DNA of 64,000 bases from Cucumis sativus (lineage: Eukaryota; Streptophyta; Magnoliopsida; Cucurbitales; Cucurbitaceae), in NCBI RefSeq assembly GCF_000004075.3, contig NC_026655.2, forward strand, positions 18,461,489 through 18,525,488, written 5' to 3'. Both the position numbers and the translations under genes were made by a program. Under the pieces are notes generated by a model that saw only the letters and a program-made list of their open reading frames with translations, ran no database searches and was not told the origin of the DNA. Shown here in pieces: positions 24,891-37,553 of the stretch (positions are counted from its first letter, which is position 1; every line of letters begins with the position of its first letter).

Positions 24891-27800
24891 ACCAAGTAGA
24901 TTTTGGTGAAGAGAGAGGAGGCTTTCAAGTAGGGTAGTAAGAGAGAGTATTGTATCTTTGTTATGGAGATCAGAGAAGATTAAGGACACAGCAGATGGTT
25001 GACATAAAGTACATTACATTCTCCATAAAATGATACGTGATTTGTGCTCTAGAGGAGACAACTGGGGGTGGATGAATAGGAGAAACTCACTGCACTACTA
25101 CCTTTCTTGACTAGATCAGGATTGTTATGTTACATGTAGTAGTTAACAAAGTTTTTACAGAGAGGTTAAAAATAGTTATTAATTGGTTAACTTAGAAAGT
25201 AATTACTGATTAGTGTGTGTGATTGATTGAACATAAAGAAAGCACATTGGGTGTGAAAAAGTGTGGCCATCAAATCACGTTTATCAAAATAAAACTCTGT
25301 TCTAATGTTCCCCTTTCAATCATTATGCATTTATTTTAAAATCAGATTCTTAAATCTACCAAAAGTACCCTCTTCATTTCAATATTAAACTAAACTCAAT
25401 AATGATACGTCATTGTTCACAAATTAATGCTTTTCTTTTCTCTCTGCCCAACTCATAAATATTCATTTGCAGTACACTTCATAAACAATATTAATTTCTA
25501 TGGATACCAAATTTCCAATAATAATACATTACATTTCCAAAATCCATCTACCCTCTATTTAGCCTAGTTTTTCTTTTTAACTGAAATTTTTATTTCTGTA
25601 CTTATATAGAGAACAAATAAAACCACTTTCATAGATCTTTTAAGTAAACATTATACTACCCTACACTTTGTAAATGATATAATATAGTCATTTTATTGTC
25701 AAGTCTTGTTTTTCAAGAACTAAGTATCTTTAGAAAAAAAAAAGTCAAACAAGCTTGGAAGCTTGTAAATGTTTAAAGACAGTTTAAAAATAATAGTATA
25801 TAGATTTGAGGATGGGAAGTATATGTATATTTAGCCTCTTCACATGCTATGTTTACTTATTTTTAGAATTATAAACATGGTTAGTAAAATGATATAATTA
25901 AGTTAGAGTCATTGTCAAACCATTTTGTTTTCTTCTTTTTTCTTGTGGCCTAATGCGAAGAATGGGAAGAAGGGGTGATATAAAGCAAAGCTTTTTAGCT
26001 TTTGAAACTTTACCAGCTATACTTATAAAGCTTAGCTAAGATTCTAAAGCATTTTTAATTATTAAGTGTTTGCCAACTGTTTGGATAATTATCCATAAAA
26101 TTCCTTTTTATTCAAAAAAGAATCATTATTGAATTTACATTCTAACAAAGTTTATTTGGACTACAAATAGAAAATGGCTCATGTTTACCAAAAAAAAAAA
26201 AAAAAGAGGAACTATAAAGTTTCATTCTAGTTTCACGACTAACTTCAATTTAAAAACTTAGATAGAAATACATACATATATATAAATGTGTTTGACAAAT
26301 GAAATGAAAATATTTAAATGACTAGTTCCTGCGTCACAATGTAATTGTTTAGAGAATGAACAAATAGAGAGAGATTTATGTAGGTAAGGGTAAGGAGTTA
26401 AGGAGGAGTCAAAAGTGTGAATATTGGTATTGGTAGGGTGGTTGCCATTAATAGCGAAATCTACGCTACACTCATACGTCACATCCATTGACACCCATAT
26501 GGGGTTCCCCTTAATTAGTGGAGATCCACTCTCACACTCTCAACTACTCTTCTCTTTTCTTTTCATCATTCCATTTTCCATATCTTACCCTTTTCAACTC
26601 ATTCATCCTATATTAATAATATTCACATTTTTATTTTACTAATCACTTCTTCCACTTTTATCTCTGTAAATAAATTATTTGTTTTCTTCTTTTTAATTCA
26701 TACTCTTTAGTGATAGCCAAACTTAATTTTTTTAAATATTAACCATTTTCAAGTTTACTTTTTTCTTTAAAAAAAAATAAAAGACGTAGTTGTTACCGAA
26801 TATTGAGTATGACTTAACTAATATGAAACACGCGTGCTTGGGAGTTGGGCGTGCATCCCGATACGTGCAAATCCATCTTTATACATCTGACTTTTATCAT
26901 AAATACGAATAAACAGGTAAAACATGTAGGTCAAATAAACATGTACATAAAAATTTATGTTTACAATAATGACAATAAATGCTTCGGAGAAAAAATATAT
27001 AAACCTAATATCAATATGACGCAAAGTAAAACACAACTGTTGACAAGTAATACGCAAACTAGTTAGCTCCTACATATGTCTACTAAAATAATTTTGTTTG
27101 GTCGTTATGACTTTAACGAATTTATGTAAAAAAGACAAAAGAAAAAAAAAAACTATAACACGGTTGGATTTGGTAGAATTTCAAAGACTTTATGCATAAG
27201 TTGCTTAGGTTATTTTTTCTTTCTTGCAATGAATAAATTGGTTAGTTGAGAAATTACTTTTAAAATTCTATTAAATTCCAAAAATAATAGAAATTAATAG
27301 CAATTTTTTAATTAATAATGAGGAACATATCAACTTTTTTTAAATCATTGTAAATATAGTAAAATTTATCCAATATTATGGTGAATGTAGATACACCACT
27401 ATAAGAATATGTGACATTTGATGAGAAACTCTAAAAAACATTTAGATTTTGCTATATTCATTTATTTTTCGAAAAGTTGTAGAAATTTAATCTAATTCAT
27501 AAATCATATTTCACAAATATCTTAAAATTCTAATATATTTCATATCTAGAATTTTTATCTATTTTTCATACAAATTTAACCTTAATATTCATTTTCTCTC
27601 ATTAAATTTAAAAGAATTTCACCATTTAGTTTTATTACAAAATTAGTTAAACATTAATAAATTTGAATTAAAAATTAAGACAATATATCTTAAAATTAAT
27701 ATTTGAGGTTATGATTTAATGAGATATTATTTCATTCTTTGACTTATATGGGATTGATCACTTCAATTTATAAATTAAATTATCCTTAGATTTTACAAAT

Positions 27801-28240
27801 TTTCCTAGCATTAATATTATATAATATGGGGTATATATTAACAAAATGACTAAATATACTTGGTTACATATATGACAAAATAAGTACAAAAAATATTGTT
27901 TCATATATGTCTTTTTCTTTTCAATAAAAAATGCTAGAAATGCATTATATAATATGGGGTAGAAAGCCGATTGTTTTGTGTATATCTAAATATTTAGAGT
28001 CTGATTGGTAACGGATGGATCTCTATGATAGTCCAACCTATTTGAGTAATGGGCCAAATGGGTTGGTGATAGAAAGCATTACCAACTGAGTGGCCAGAGG
28101 TGTGATACTCGCCATCAGCAATTTTCAGCTTGTAGTCGGCCCATCATGGTTGTTAGTACTAAAACTCTACCATATTTATTAGAGTTGCCGAGACTTTGCC
28201 AATATTTATGTAACGTGCGCCACTTTTGCATTCAATCCCT

Positions 28241-28250
28241 TTTAATATAA
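28241..28250 (+). promoter_or_regulatory. Weak TATA-like box of the UGT gene
   Basis: TTTAATATAA lies about 120 bp upstream of the UGT start codon. It is a weak match in an AT-rich setting and is listed only because orientation and distance fit. Confidence 0.25.
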
Positions 28251-28366
28251 CCGTACAGTATCACACGAGCAATGTGGAAGACGAAGTAACAAATCAATCA
28301 CCTTTGAACCACACCCTACATCCCTAAAATCCAATCCAAACCAAAACCACCACCCTCTACTGCCAA

Positions 28367-31073
28367 ATGTCGGCTTCCAATAGCCAACCAACCACAAATC
28401 ACGTCGCCGTTTTGGCATTCCCTTTCGGATCTCACGCTGGGCCCCTTCTCACACTTGTACGCAAACTCTCCGACGCCGCCCCACACCTACGATTCTCCTT
28501 CCTCAGCACTGCCAAATCCAACGACTCTGTTCTCTCCTCAATTGGGATCGATAGAGTGAAGCGCTTTGACGTCGGCGATGGGTTGCCCGAGGGTTACGTG
28601 TTCGGGCCGGGGAAACAGATGGAAGTGATGGAGCTGTTCTTGGAGGGGGCGGCGGAGAGGTTTAAGAAGGGGATGGAGACGGCGGCGAGAGAGATGGGTG
28701 AGGAAATTGGGTGTTTGATTAGTGATGCATTTTATTGGTTTGCGGGTGAAATGGCGGAGGAAATGAAAGTTGGGTGGGTGGCGCTTTGGACGTCGGGGCC
28801 TCGTCCGTTACTCGTGCATCTTCGCATGGATCTCATTAGGGAACGTATCGATATCAATTCTTGTGGTACGCCCCCCTTCGTTTTTTTCTAATCGTTTCAT
28901 TTCACTCTAAAACATATACTAAATCCTTAAATTTAATTATTTGCCTTCCTCTATCTCAAAATTTGCTGAGCTTCTTATTGAATCAAATTCATGAGTAACC
29001 CATCAATCTTATTTTCAAAATATCTATATCTACAAAGAACGTAATTCGAAAAGATACCAATTTGATCACATCCTCATGTTGACGTAAGTGAAAGATGGAC
29101 AACATGCATATGACACTCCCACAAACACACACAAAACAAAAAGTTTACGTAGAAGGGTAGTTTTTGTTGATTTTCTTAAAAGTGTTGGATCCTTTTTCAA
29201 TATTTAGAAACATAAAACAAACGTATATTTCTCAATAAAAGAATTTAAATAGATTCATTAAGAGATTAAACTATACTTTTAAGATAATAAATTTGAAACG
29301 ATTTATTAGCTACTTTTAAACATCTTAACATATATATGTGAAATTAAAAGTTTATGATCTTAAACTTGTAACTTAACTCTTAACTTTTTCTTTTTGTATT
29401 TTTTCATGAAAAAAAATACAACACCTTATACTCTCTCTTGTCCTTGTCTACTTTTAATTTTGATTTTTTTTTATCTCTTACTCAAAATATTATTCCATTG
29501 TTTTAAAAAAAAAATCAATTTCAAGTCTAAAATATATCTACATAAGTTATTCAATTTGAATTATAACATTTTAAATGCATTCATTTCACTTTCAAATTTG
29601 GCTTAAAAAATGAATAGCCTAAGAAGATGATCTTTAACCTTACCACCTCTCTCTCTTGTTAATTTCAAAACTACAAAATGAGAAATGGTTATGAATAGAA
29701 AAAGAAATTAAAACTATTTTCACAGGTAAGAAAAAAAAATTATTGAAAGATAAATTTTGCTATATTATAAGATTGATTTGTTTCATTATCATATTTGAAA
29801 ATGTGTATATATAAAGTATAGAATTTGCCAACAAGTGAGTTGGATTTCATTTCATGTACCGTCTAATGAACATGTTAATATGGTTCATGCTCATAACACA
29901 CATGTTACACCTACTAATCAATTCTTGAGGAAGCTTAAATCTCTGTTCTAATATTTTGAAGAAAAAAATCTAACTACAAAATTTCGAATCATATTCTTTG
30001 ATTCCTCGTTGAATCCACTCCATTAAAATGATTTATGGAATGTAGATACTTGGTAGAATGATTAACAAAATGAACAGTTTATTATTTAGGCATTGTCTTT
30101 CAATTTCCTCTTAATCCAGGGGATTTTTTTTAAAGAAAAATATTAGTCCAGAAACTTGGTTGTTCTACTTCTAAGTTCATTAAGAATTAACGAGAATAAT
30201 TTTCCGGCAGAATCAAGAGAAAAACCCTTGGAGTTCTTGCCGGGATTCTCATCAATTCAGGGAGCCGATTTACCTGAAGAAATCCTATCTCCGAACCTAG
30301 ACTCACCCTTCACAAATTTGCTACACAAAATGAGCCATCACCTTTCAAAAGCCACCTCTGTTCTCATAAACTCATTCGAACAAATAGACTCACAAATCAA
30401 CGACCAACTAAACTCAACCCTGCAGAATTACCTTAACATTGGTCCACTCACCATACTCTCACTTTCGCCGCCTCCCTCCGACGACCATAACTGCTTACTC
30501 TGGCTCGACAATCACACACCCAACTCCGTAATTTACATAAGCTTCGGTGGGTTCCTATCACTACCACCGCACGAACTAACAGCACTAGCAGATGCCCTGC
30601 AAGAGAGTCAAATAGCATTTCTATGGTCTTTTAGGGGAAACCCAGAGGAAGAATTACCAAAGCGGCTTCTCGAATCAGGTAAAGGAAAAATCGTCCCGTG
30701 GGCTCCTCAGGGGCAGATATTGATGCATTCATCGGTTGGAGCCTTTGTGACTCACGGCGGTTGGAATTCGGTGTTGGAAAGCATTGTGGGCGGCGTTCCG
30801 ATGATTGGGCGGCCTTTTCTGGGGGATCAGAGGTTGAACCTAAAGACGGTGGAAAATGTCTGGGGAATTGGAGTGGGTTTAGAAGGTGGGTTTGTGACGA
30901 AGAGTGAGGTTTTGAAGGCGTTGGGATTAGTTTTGGGTAGTGAAAAGGGAAAATTTATGCGGGAGAAAGCTGGTATTATTCGGGGTTTGGCTCTTAAAGC
31001 GGCGGAATCCACCACCGGAAGTTCTTCTCGGAATTTCATCCGTTTATTGGAGATTGTAACCAGGTCAATTTAA
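28367..31073 (+). CDS. UGT78-like UDP-glycosyltransferase (flavonoid 3-O-glycosyltransferase type)
   Basis: Two exons, 28367-28865 and 30211-31073, joined in phase 1. They give 453 residues, the usual length for family 1 UGTs. The start context matches the family N-terminus (NHVAVLAFPFGSHAGPLL). The catalytic pair is visible: His about 23 in GSHAG and Asp about 120 in ISDAF. The PSPG donor-binding box runs from WAPQGQILMHSSVGAFVTHG through GGWNS to the terminal GDQ. The final Gln usually goes with UDP-glucose preference. The motifs YLNIGP and FGGFLSLPP, and the single intron position, fit the UGT78 group, which glycosylates flavonols and anthocyanidins at the 3-OH. The acceptor here is inferred, not shown. 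The protein is probably cytosolic. The intron is 1345 bp and AT-rich, with no gene inside it. Confidence 0.92.
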
Positions 31074-31201
31074 GTTCTTCTGAAATAAGTTTAATTAATT
31101 TCCAAGGATATGGTTGGGTTCCTACAGAGCATACCTTTTTTTTTTCTATCGTCAGTGGAAATTATAGAAGAAAAAGAAGAAGAGGTCGGTGTGATACAAA
31201 A

Positions 31202-31351
31202 ATGGAGGATTTTCCTGGAGCTTTGAAGACCCCTCGATGTGTTGCCGTTGCCCAATTTATGGTTTGGGTGAGGAAGATGGCCCCAGTTCAGGCCCCTAGT
31301 CGTGTTCTTGAGATTGTTGCCATCTCTGTCTGTAGTTTGTTCGGTCAGTAG
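31202..31351 (+). CDS. Micro-ORF, diverged copy of the 32.9 kb micro-ORF
   Basis: A 49-codon frame that starts MEDFPGALKTPRCVAVA and ends SLFGQ. It lies 128 bp beyond the UGT stop codon. Alone it would be unconvincing. It matches the ORF at 32940-33116 in the DNA around the ATG (AAAATGG.GGATTTT then GCTTTGAAG), in the spacing of Cys, Ala-Val-Ala and Ala-Pro residues, and in about 70 bp of 3' flank (GTTGTGGAGAACTTATGTTT, then TTGGATTAACTACTACATG). No TATA box is obvious upstream, so this may be a decayed copy or simply UGT 3' UTR. Function unknown. Confidence 0.35.
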   Translation: MEDFPGALKTPRCVAVAQFMVWVRKMAPVQAPSRVLEIVAISVCSLFGQ

Positions 31352-32181
31352 TGTTTTGTTTTAGGGATTTTATGAATTTGACGTTGAAATCTGTTGTGGA
31401 GAACTTATGTTTCTAGCATAATTGGATTAACTACTACATGCAGTCTCTTTCTCCCTTGTGCTTATGCACATTTTTCTCTTTCGACAGTAGATTTTTTATT
31501 TGTTCTTTGCTTTGCTATTTCTGCTTTTGAATTTATAGTTTGATGATTTTATTGGGGACCCCAACGAAACAGATTGTTGTACTGTTACCACGATGGTACT
31601 TCGATTGATTTGTATACTTTAGTAAACGAAAATGATGATTAATTTTGTAGTCAAGGCCAACAAAATCACATCTAAAGGTTGAATTTCTAATAATATTGTT
31701 TTCTAAGAAGGGATATATTTCACAATTTCTTGGAGTTAGATCTACCACATTTAGTTTTGATAACCCATATATAATTTGAGTTGGGTGAGTAAACAAATCT
31801 CACCACCATTAGATACACCATTGTTAACTCTTTTTTTTTTTTTTTTTCATTTATGCTGATTTATATTTCTCTGATTGTTTTTTGTATCACCTCTAATTAA
31901 ATATTCTTACGATTTGTATATATCAATTTAGTAACATGGTTAATGTTTAGTTTGTGTTTCTTTGTCATGTAAAAAGATGATAGGACTCCTCATTTAATAA
32001 TAATTCCAACAGTTTACATGTTTTTTCTCTAACTATTTTGTCCTTGTAGACACCTAAAAATATATAAAGGTGTAGTCTAACTAACAAGTTTTTACCACCT
32101 AAATAATTTTTCATCTACAAGAGCATAAAAAGAGAAGAAAAGAAAAATCTCATGTACTCATCTTCCCACAAACCCAGTTTT

Positions 32182-32400
32182 TCATGTCCAAATAAAACAT
32201 ATAGAAATCAACATTCACTTTGTTCGAGATCATGTTCTTCAAGGAAATCTGGATGTTCGTTACGTCCCTTCTATAGATCAAATGGCAGATTATTTAACAA
32301 AGTCCCTCACCCACCCTCAATTTCAGAACTTACGGTTTAAACTTGGGGTCATTTGTTGTCACTAGCTCTCGTTTGAGGGTGAATGTTAGAGAATATTATA
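32182..32400 (+). mobile_element. Ty1/copia fossil: RNase H-end fragment plus LTR start
   Basis: A short reading frame carries the C-terminal signature of copia polyproteins (KHIEINIHFVRD, then RYVPSIDQMADYLTKSL). A purine-rich tract GTTTGAGGGTGAA follows, and then TGTTAGAGAAT at 32384, which looks like the start of the 3' LTR. The rest of the element and the other LTR are absent, so this is a truncated, broken relic. The far end of the LTR could not be placed; it may reach about 32.7 kb. It lies between the two related micro-ORFs. Confidence 0.7.
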
Positions 32401-32889
32401 GTGATGATTGACGAATCAAATTATGAAAACTTGGAAGTGACTCATCAATTAAGTTATGCCACGTGTGAATGCATAATTATAAGTGAAAATATTTTATTGA
32501 TTATTTATTTTTATATAAGGTAGCTTTATTTTTTTTTAAAAAAAAAAGTTTACTATTAACATTATATCTATGTGTCAAGGAGAATATAATTTAATAACAA
32601 CGAGTAGTGCTATCTTGAAAGGTCGTTAGTGTTGGGCAATATTTCCCCTTTAATAGCATTTACTATTTTGATTGAGAGAAACCATAAAAACTTTGGTTGA
32701 ATTTCACCGGCATGTTGGAGACTGAAACCGAGTCAATCTAGGAAAGGAGTGGAGAAGTTTGTCCATTATCACCTCGTTAAAATAACTTTTAATTAATTAG
32801 ATCAGTTGAATTATTTACTTTCAATAATTTCCAAGAATTGACTATATATACTGCGGTTCCCAGTGAAGGAAGTAATTTCATTTTCATGG

Positions 32890-32898
32890 CTATATATA
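32890..32898 (+). promoter_or_regulatory. TATA box before the micro-ORF
   Basis: CTATATATAC lies about 50 bp upstream of the ATG at 32940. It is a strong TATA match whose short spacing implies a leader of some 20 bp, unless an upstream ATG in the same frame (32838 or 32886) is used. Confidence 0.4.
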
Positions 32899-32939
32899 CG
32901 AAGGATCCCTCTTCTCCTTATTTCTCATCGCCAATCAAA

Positions 32940-33116
32940 ATGGGGGATTTTGGGCTTGCTTTGAAGTTGGCAGCTGATTGTGCTCCGGCGGTTGCAACGG
33001 CTTCAAATGTGGTTATGACGGTTGCACCATTTCTGGCCCCTGTTGTAGCTCCTGTTATGGTTGCAGCCACTGTTGTTACGTCGGTCACCGGCGTTTTGAA
33101 GATTTTTGGAATTTGA
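32940..33116 (+). CDS. Small hydrophobic protein, 58 residues, unknown function
   Basis: The frame starts MGDFGLALKLAADCAPAVAT, continues as an Ala/Val/Pro-rich hydrophobic segment, and ends LKIFGI. It could span a membrane once. Local GC (about 50% against about 25% around it) and codon use look coding. In-frame upstream ATGs at 32838 and 32886 would add up to 34 residues, but the TATA box and the match with the 31.2 kb copy favour 32940. I know of no matching family. The related frame at 31202 suggests a duplicated micro-gene separated by a copia fossil. Confidence 0.5.
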   Translation: MGDFGLALKLAADCAPAVATASNVVMTVAPFLAPVVAPVMVAATVVTSVTGVLKIFGI

Positions 33117-34049
33117 TGATTATATTGAAATTATGTGTTGGGGAAACTAATGTTTTTAATGAAATTGGTTTAACTATTACATGTCTTCTCTTTTATGATG
33201 AATCAAAATAGATAATTAAGTTAAAATAAGCTCACATCAACTAGTACTTGCTATCTTAATTTGAATTTCATTTCTTTAACTCATCTTGACACATTGTACT
33301 CAAATTATTCATTAATATCGACTTTTTATACCTATAGTTAAAAATGGAAGGATCAAAGTAGTTAATTTAGTTAAAATTAACTTGATTCAACTAGCATCAA
33401 CAGTATATTCATGTAACAAGAATTTTCTAGTTCAAAATTCTCTACTTAAGTTGTACTTACCTTTTTAACCCAAAAGACATGTTAATTTAAAACCTTCTAT
33501 TAAGAAATTGGGGATCAAAGTTTAATAAAATTAACTATAAAAAATATATATTTAAATTTTAGTTGAAGAATTAAAACAATATAAATAACATTAATAGACA
33601 CGGGTACAACTCTGTTACCATTAATATTATATCAGTAAATATCATATAATATAAAATCTCTCGCTATTTTTATATATATTTTTGATAATTTCATTTATAT
33701 TCAATTTTAAGTTAGGAAAATTTTTAAAATAGTAAATTTTATAAAATATTATTAATATTGATGTTAAAGTTATCACAAATCTTTAAAAAAGAAAACTGAG
33801 ATAGACATTGAATAGGCCATTTTTCTCCAAATTGAAATTAAAGTTAGGATACAAAATTGAAGAAAACAAAAAAAAAATTGAAGATTTCAGAAGCCAAAGT
33901 TCATTGCATTAATTCCTTTGGAAAAGAAAATAAATCGCCACTATTAAGTAATATATAATTAAACCCTTAAATTAAAAATTAAATACGCATTCCACCGTTT
34001 GAAACACACCCTCTAATCAATAAATTACAATCCCCTCCTCCTTTCCCCA
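33117..34049. other. AT-rich intergenic DNA
   Basis: No supported feature; low-complexity AT-rich sequence. The first 70 bp are the 3' flank shared with the micro-ORF copy at 31.2 kb. Confidence 0.6.
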
Positions 34050-34056
34050 TATAAAT
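34050..34056 (+). promoter_or_regulatory. TATA box (TATAAAT)
   Basis: CCATATAAATCC is a textbook plant TATA context, 67 bp upstream of an ATG in an ideal ACCATGG setting at 34123. It supports a transcribed gene here. Confidence 0.5.
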
Positions 34057-34122
34057 CCCAACTTCCAACATCAAATTTTCTCCACATGCATACCATAAAA
34101 AAGAAAAAGAATAATTATTACC

Positions 34123-34471
34123 ATGGGAGGAAAACGAGCAATTCATACCTCTCTCAAGTTGCCTGTTCCATTGGGCTGCAACAAGCCCAAAAGATACTCC
34201 ACCAACAATCAACGTGGAGTTAGAGAAGATTATAATCACTGTTAACAATTATGAGGTTGCTGGAGGATCAAGTGTAGAGTTTTCGAAGAGGCAAAAAGTG
34301 AAGGAGTTTGTGGATAAAAACAGTGGATGTTTGAGTTCTAAAGAAGAGGTTACTTATAAGTGTAGTATGAAGGTTGATGATGGTGTTCATGGATTTGTTA
34401 ATGAGGTTCAAACTCAAGTGAAGTTTAAGAAAGTTCCAACCTCTACTAAGAATATAATAGTAGTTTCATGA
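34123..34471 (+). pseudogene. Small gene frameshifted right after its ATG (about 118 codons), unknown family
   Basis: The ATG at 34123 opens only a 41-codon frame. One base out of phase, an open frame runs from just before it to the stop at 34469-34471. It reads EENEQFIPLSSCLFHWAATS, then PPTINVELEKIIITVNNYEV, and onward to FVNEVQTQVKFKK. The TATA box and the ATG context fit this second frame if the ATGGGAGG string has one extra G. The long frame has no other start codon of its own. It is soluble-looking, rich in Lys, Val and Glu, with no motif I recognise. It is either a recently disabled gene, an assembly or sequencing slip in the G run, or a gene with an unseen upstream exon. Confidence 0.45.
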
Positions 34472-35628
34472 AAGCTACTAATAAGCATATTATCTTTGAT
34501 TTCTAATTCTGTAATTTGCTGGATCATTTCTTGTTTTGGATGATGATCTTAACACATATTTTGTACGTTTCTTTTTCTTTTATTTTTGCTCTCATTTTGA
34601 ATTTCAAATTAAAACTCTTGTCTTTTTATATATATTTCTATGTTCCAAGATGTGGCGACTTAATTATTATAATATGTGACCCGAAATGCTTTGTGAAATG
34701 TAACTCTAATCAGAATTTTTTGGATTTTATTTTTGTGCTCATTAAGAAGCAATATAAATCACAAGAAACTTTAAGAAAAAAAGTTTAAAAAAGTTTAGAC
34801 GTGTGAATATATATACACTATGTAATGGATAAACATACATCAATGTTAAAAAAGAAAAACAAAATACTACTTCCGGTTTAAATTTTATTCTGTATATGAA
34901 CACTTTTAGTTCTAGTGTGAATTACAATTTAATTTCAATTTAGTTCTTAGGTTTCAAAATATTACAACTTTATCTTTGATCCTCATTTAATTTTTATTCA
35001 ATTTAATTTGATTCTTATATTTCTAAGATCAAATTTTGCCCTTCTATTCTATTTTCTTCTGCATGTGTTAACCACCCAAATTTAACCTTACAAGTTGATT
35101 GAGGCCTGAAAAAGTTTAGGAGTGTAATTATAAGAAAATAGTCATATATAAAAAAAAACATCATGCTTTAGGAGTATTATGATTTTAAATTAATTAACAA
35201 AACATAAACATTATTTAATGAAAAATCTAATTAAATTGTGTAATAGTTGATACATGCACCTGATAACTAAATTAAAATAAAACTCAAACGTTAACAAACT
35301 AAAATGTAACCTTTTAAAACTTGAGTTAGATAGAAATTTAACTAAAAACTTAGAGAGAATAAAATATTTCTCCCTAAAGAAATTAAACAAAAAAAAAAAG
35401 CACAAACCCAAAAAGCAATAAGATAAGTACATCGGGATTTTAATCCATCAAGATCGTCCGAGGTGAAGATCCGGAATTAAACTTGATTATTCACACAAAT
35501 ATACAAAGCTTGAGGATACAGATTCTTAATAAGTATACAGCATTTTACAGACGAATCCATCTTATGAGCATGACGAATCCAAAACAACCTCCTTGTCTAC
35601 ACATAAAAAGGTAATATATAATCCTCCC
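34472..35628. other. AT-rich intergenic DNA
   Basis: No supported gene. The last 200 bp before 35629 are probably the MYB36 3' UTR. Short frames at 34516-34788 and 35211-35432 are Phe/Tyr/Leu-rich translations of AT-rich DNA. Confidence 0.55.
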
Positions 35629-37377
35629 CTAAAGATTATACCCTAACTCAAAATCTTGAAACATCAATTCCGATTGAAGAACAGAACTAGAATCCCAAGA
35701 ATTAGAGGATGATGCAGCCGATCTCATATCATGCTCATTATTCTGACCCCACCAAATCAAACTATCCTTAGAACACCCACCCACTTCCTTAAACCAATCA
35801 AATTCAGCCACCTGTTCATCACTTTGTGCCATGAAACCCTCACCTTTGTTATGATCCTCAAGAAATCCATCCACCACTTGCATAAAGTTTGAAACTTGGT
35901 GATGCCCAGATGATGATTCAACTTGATGATGATCTGAATTTTCTGGAATCTTGCAAGGAAGGGAAATAGAATTGGTGTTGGTTTGTGGGTGAATAAAGAA
36001 ATCAGTTGCTGCTTTGGGTGGATGGGATTGTAATAATTGAGTATCAGTAGTAGTTGATTGGAGATCATTAGGGTTTTGAGTATTATTGTTGAGAGATTGG
36101 AGGGTTTGGACAATTTTTTCTTGCACGGGGTGGAGTTTGGGCCATAGCTGAGGGTGTGTGTAAAAAGAGAATGGATTTTGAAAGCCTTGAAGTTGCATAT
36201 GAAGTTGAAGCCTTTCTAAGGCTGAGTTACTCAGAAGCTCTTTTGGGTCATCATTGTTACTGCTCGATGAAGATGAATTAATGCCATTATTGCTATTTGA
36301 TTGTTTTCGTTTACCAAGTAATTTTTTTTTCAGCCTTGTATTCCAATAGTTTTTTATGTCATTATCTGTTCTTCCAGGCAGCTGAGCAGCAATTACAGAC
36401 CACCTAAAAAGACACCACATAGAATTCCAAGACAATCAACCCTCTGACAAAAGGAAACAACCAAAAAATCCCTAAAACTACAAAAGCATATATGAGCACA
36501 ATAATGGTTTTTTTTTTTTTTTGTTAGAACAACAATCTAACAAATCCAAATGGATCAGCAGACACACGAACATTTCAATTAATTTGATATGAACTTAGGA
36601 CGACTCTCATCACACACCTCGAACCCAAAAACATATAAGAGTAGTACTTGAGTACATCCTACATCTTGCCCTACATACATTCTTTTCCAACTTGCTCCAA
36701 TCACACGAAAGAAAAAACTAAAAAACGTTGTAGAAAATGGAAAAAAAGATTGTTTCGTGATAAAACTGTCAAAAAGATATGTGAAGTCTATGATACAGTC
36801 AAAGTAATATTCAACATATGAGATTGGAACCCACTCTTGTAGGGAATCAAAGGACAAAGAAAAAGGACAAGAGACCAATTCGGATCCTAGTAACATGGCT
36901 ACTAAAACAAACACTCCTCAGACCAATTTCCAAAGTTTAAGATGGGAAAGTATTGGAAAGTTGTGCTTAATTAGACAAGTATGTATGGGGAAAAAAAAGA
37001 AGAAAGAAAACCTGCTGCCAATGCTTATATAGAGATTACAAATGATGTTGTCCTCTTCCTCAGAGAATCCACCATGTTTGATATTAGGTCTCAGATAATT
37101 CAGCCATCTCAATCTGCAACTTTTTCCACATCTCTTCAGCCCTTCATTTTTCAACCACAAAACAAATATAACTTTTTTAGAACCCTAGAAAGATTTAAAC
37201 TTTTGAGAAAAAGAGAGATATTTATAATCATATACATATACCAATTTTTTGAGGAAGAGCAATCCAATTGCCTCCAGTTCCATGCTCTTCAATATAAGCT
37301 TTAAGCCTTGCATCTTCTTCAGGTGACCATGGTCCTTTCTTAACATTAGCTTTATCACAACATGGAGCTCTACCCAT
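35629..37377 (-). CDS. MYB36: R2R3-MYB transcription factor, MYB36 orthologue (subgroup 14)
   Basis: Three exons, 37377-37242, 37141-37012 and 36403-35629, with phases 1 and 2 at the positions usual for R2R3-MYB genes, encode 346 residues. R2 carries its three Trp (GPW, GGNW, RLRW). R3 carries Phe then Trp, Trp ([15 protein letters not shown]). Subgroup 14 marks are the N-terminus [20 protein letters not shown] and [10 protein letters not shown]. The segment [16 protein letters not shown] followed by LWPKLHP is what I remember of MYB36 itself rather than the RAX members. MYB36 switches on Casparian strip genes in root endodermis, and in cucumber affects fruit skin colour. It is nuclear. The C-terminal half is Asn/Ser/Gln-rich, as expected for an activation region. 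The neighbourhood with BIO3-BIO1 and a CAP gene matches At5g57590-At5g57625, which strengthens the orthology. Confidence 0.93.
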
Positions 37378-37528
37378 CTCTTCAATTTTACCTTCAAATA
37401 ATTCAATCTCTCTTTTGGGGGTTTTGTTTTGAAAGCAAATGAGGAAGAAGACCATGGCTTTATAGGTTGAAAAAGTGTGAAAAATCTTTTGATATATCTA
37501 TTTGTTTATTTATGATTTTGGTAGGATT

Positions 37529-37553
37529 AAAAAAAAAAAAAAAAAAAAAAAAA
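37529..37553. repeat. Poly-A run of 25 in the MYB36 upstream region
   Basis: A pure A run (poly-T on the MYB36 coding strand) about 150 bp upstream of its ATG. It is likely length-variable and could act as a nucleosome-poor promoter tract. Confidence 0.8.

Larger units (their letters stand above)
23545..28240. other. Intergenic AT-rich region
   Basis: No supported gene. Contents are an (AT)n tract at 23959, a possible short LTR remnant near 24.75-24.89 kb, A-runs near 26.19 kb, and short overlapping open frames at 26258-27066 on both strands that look like chance. The last 250 bp before the UGT probably hold its promoter. Confidence 0.5.

Noticed and set aside
29394-29606. 70-codon frame inside the UGT intron
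   Set aside because: Phe/Leu/Lys low-complexity translation of AT-rich intron DNA.
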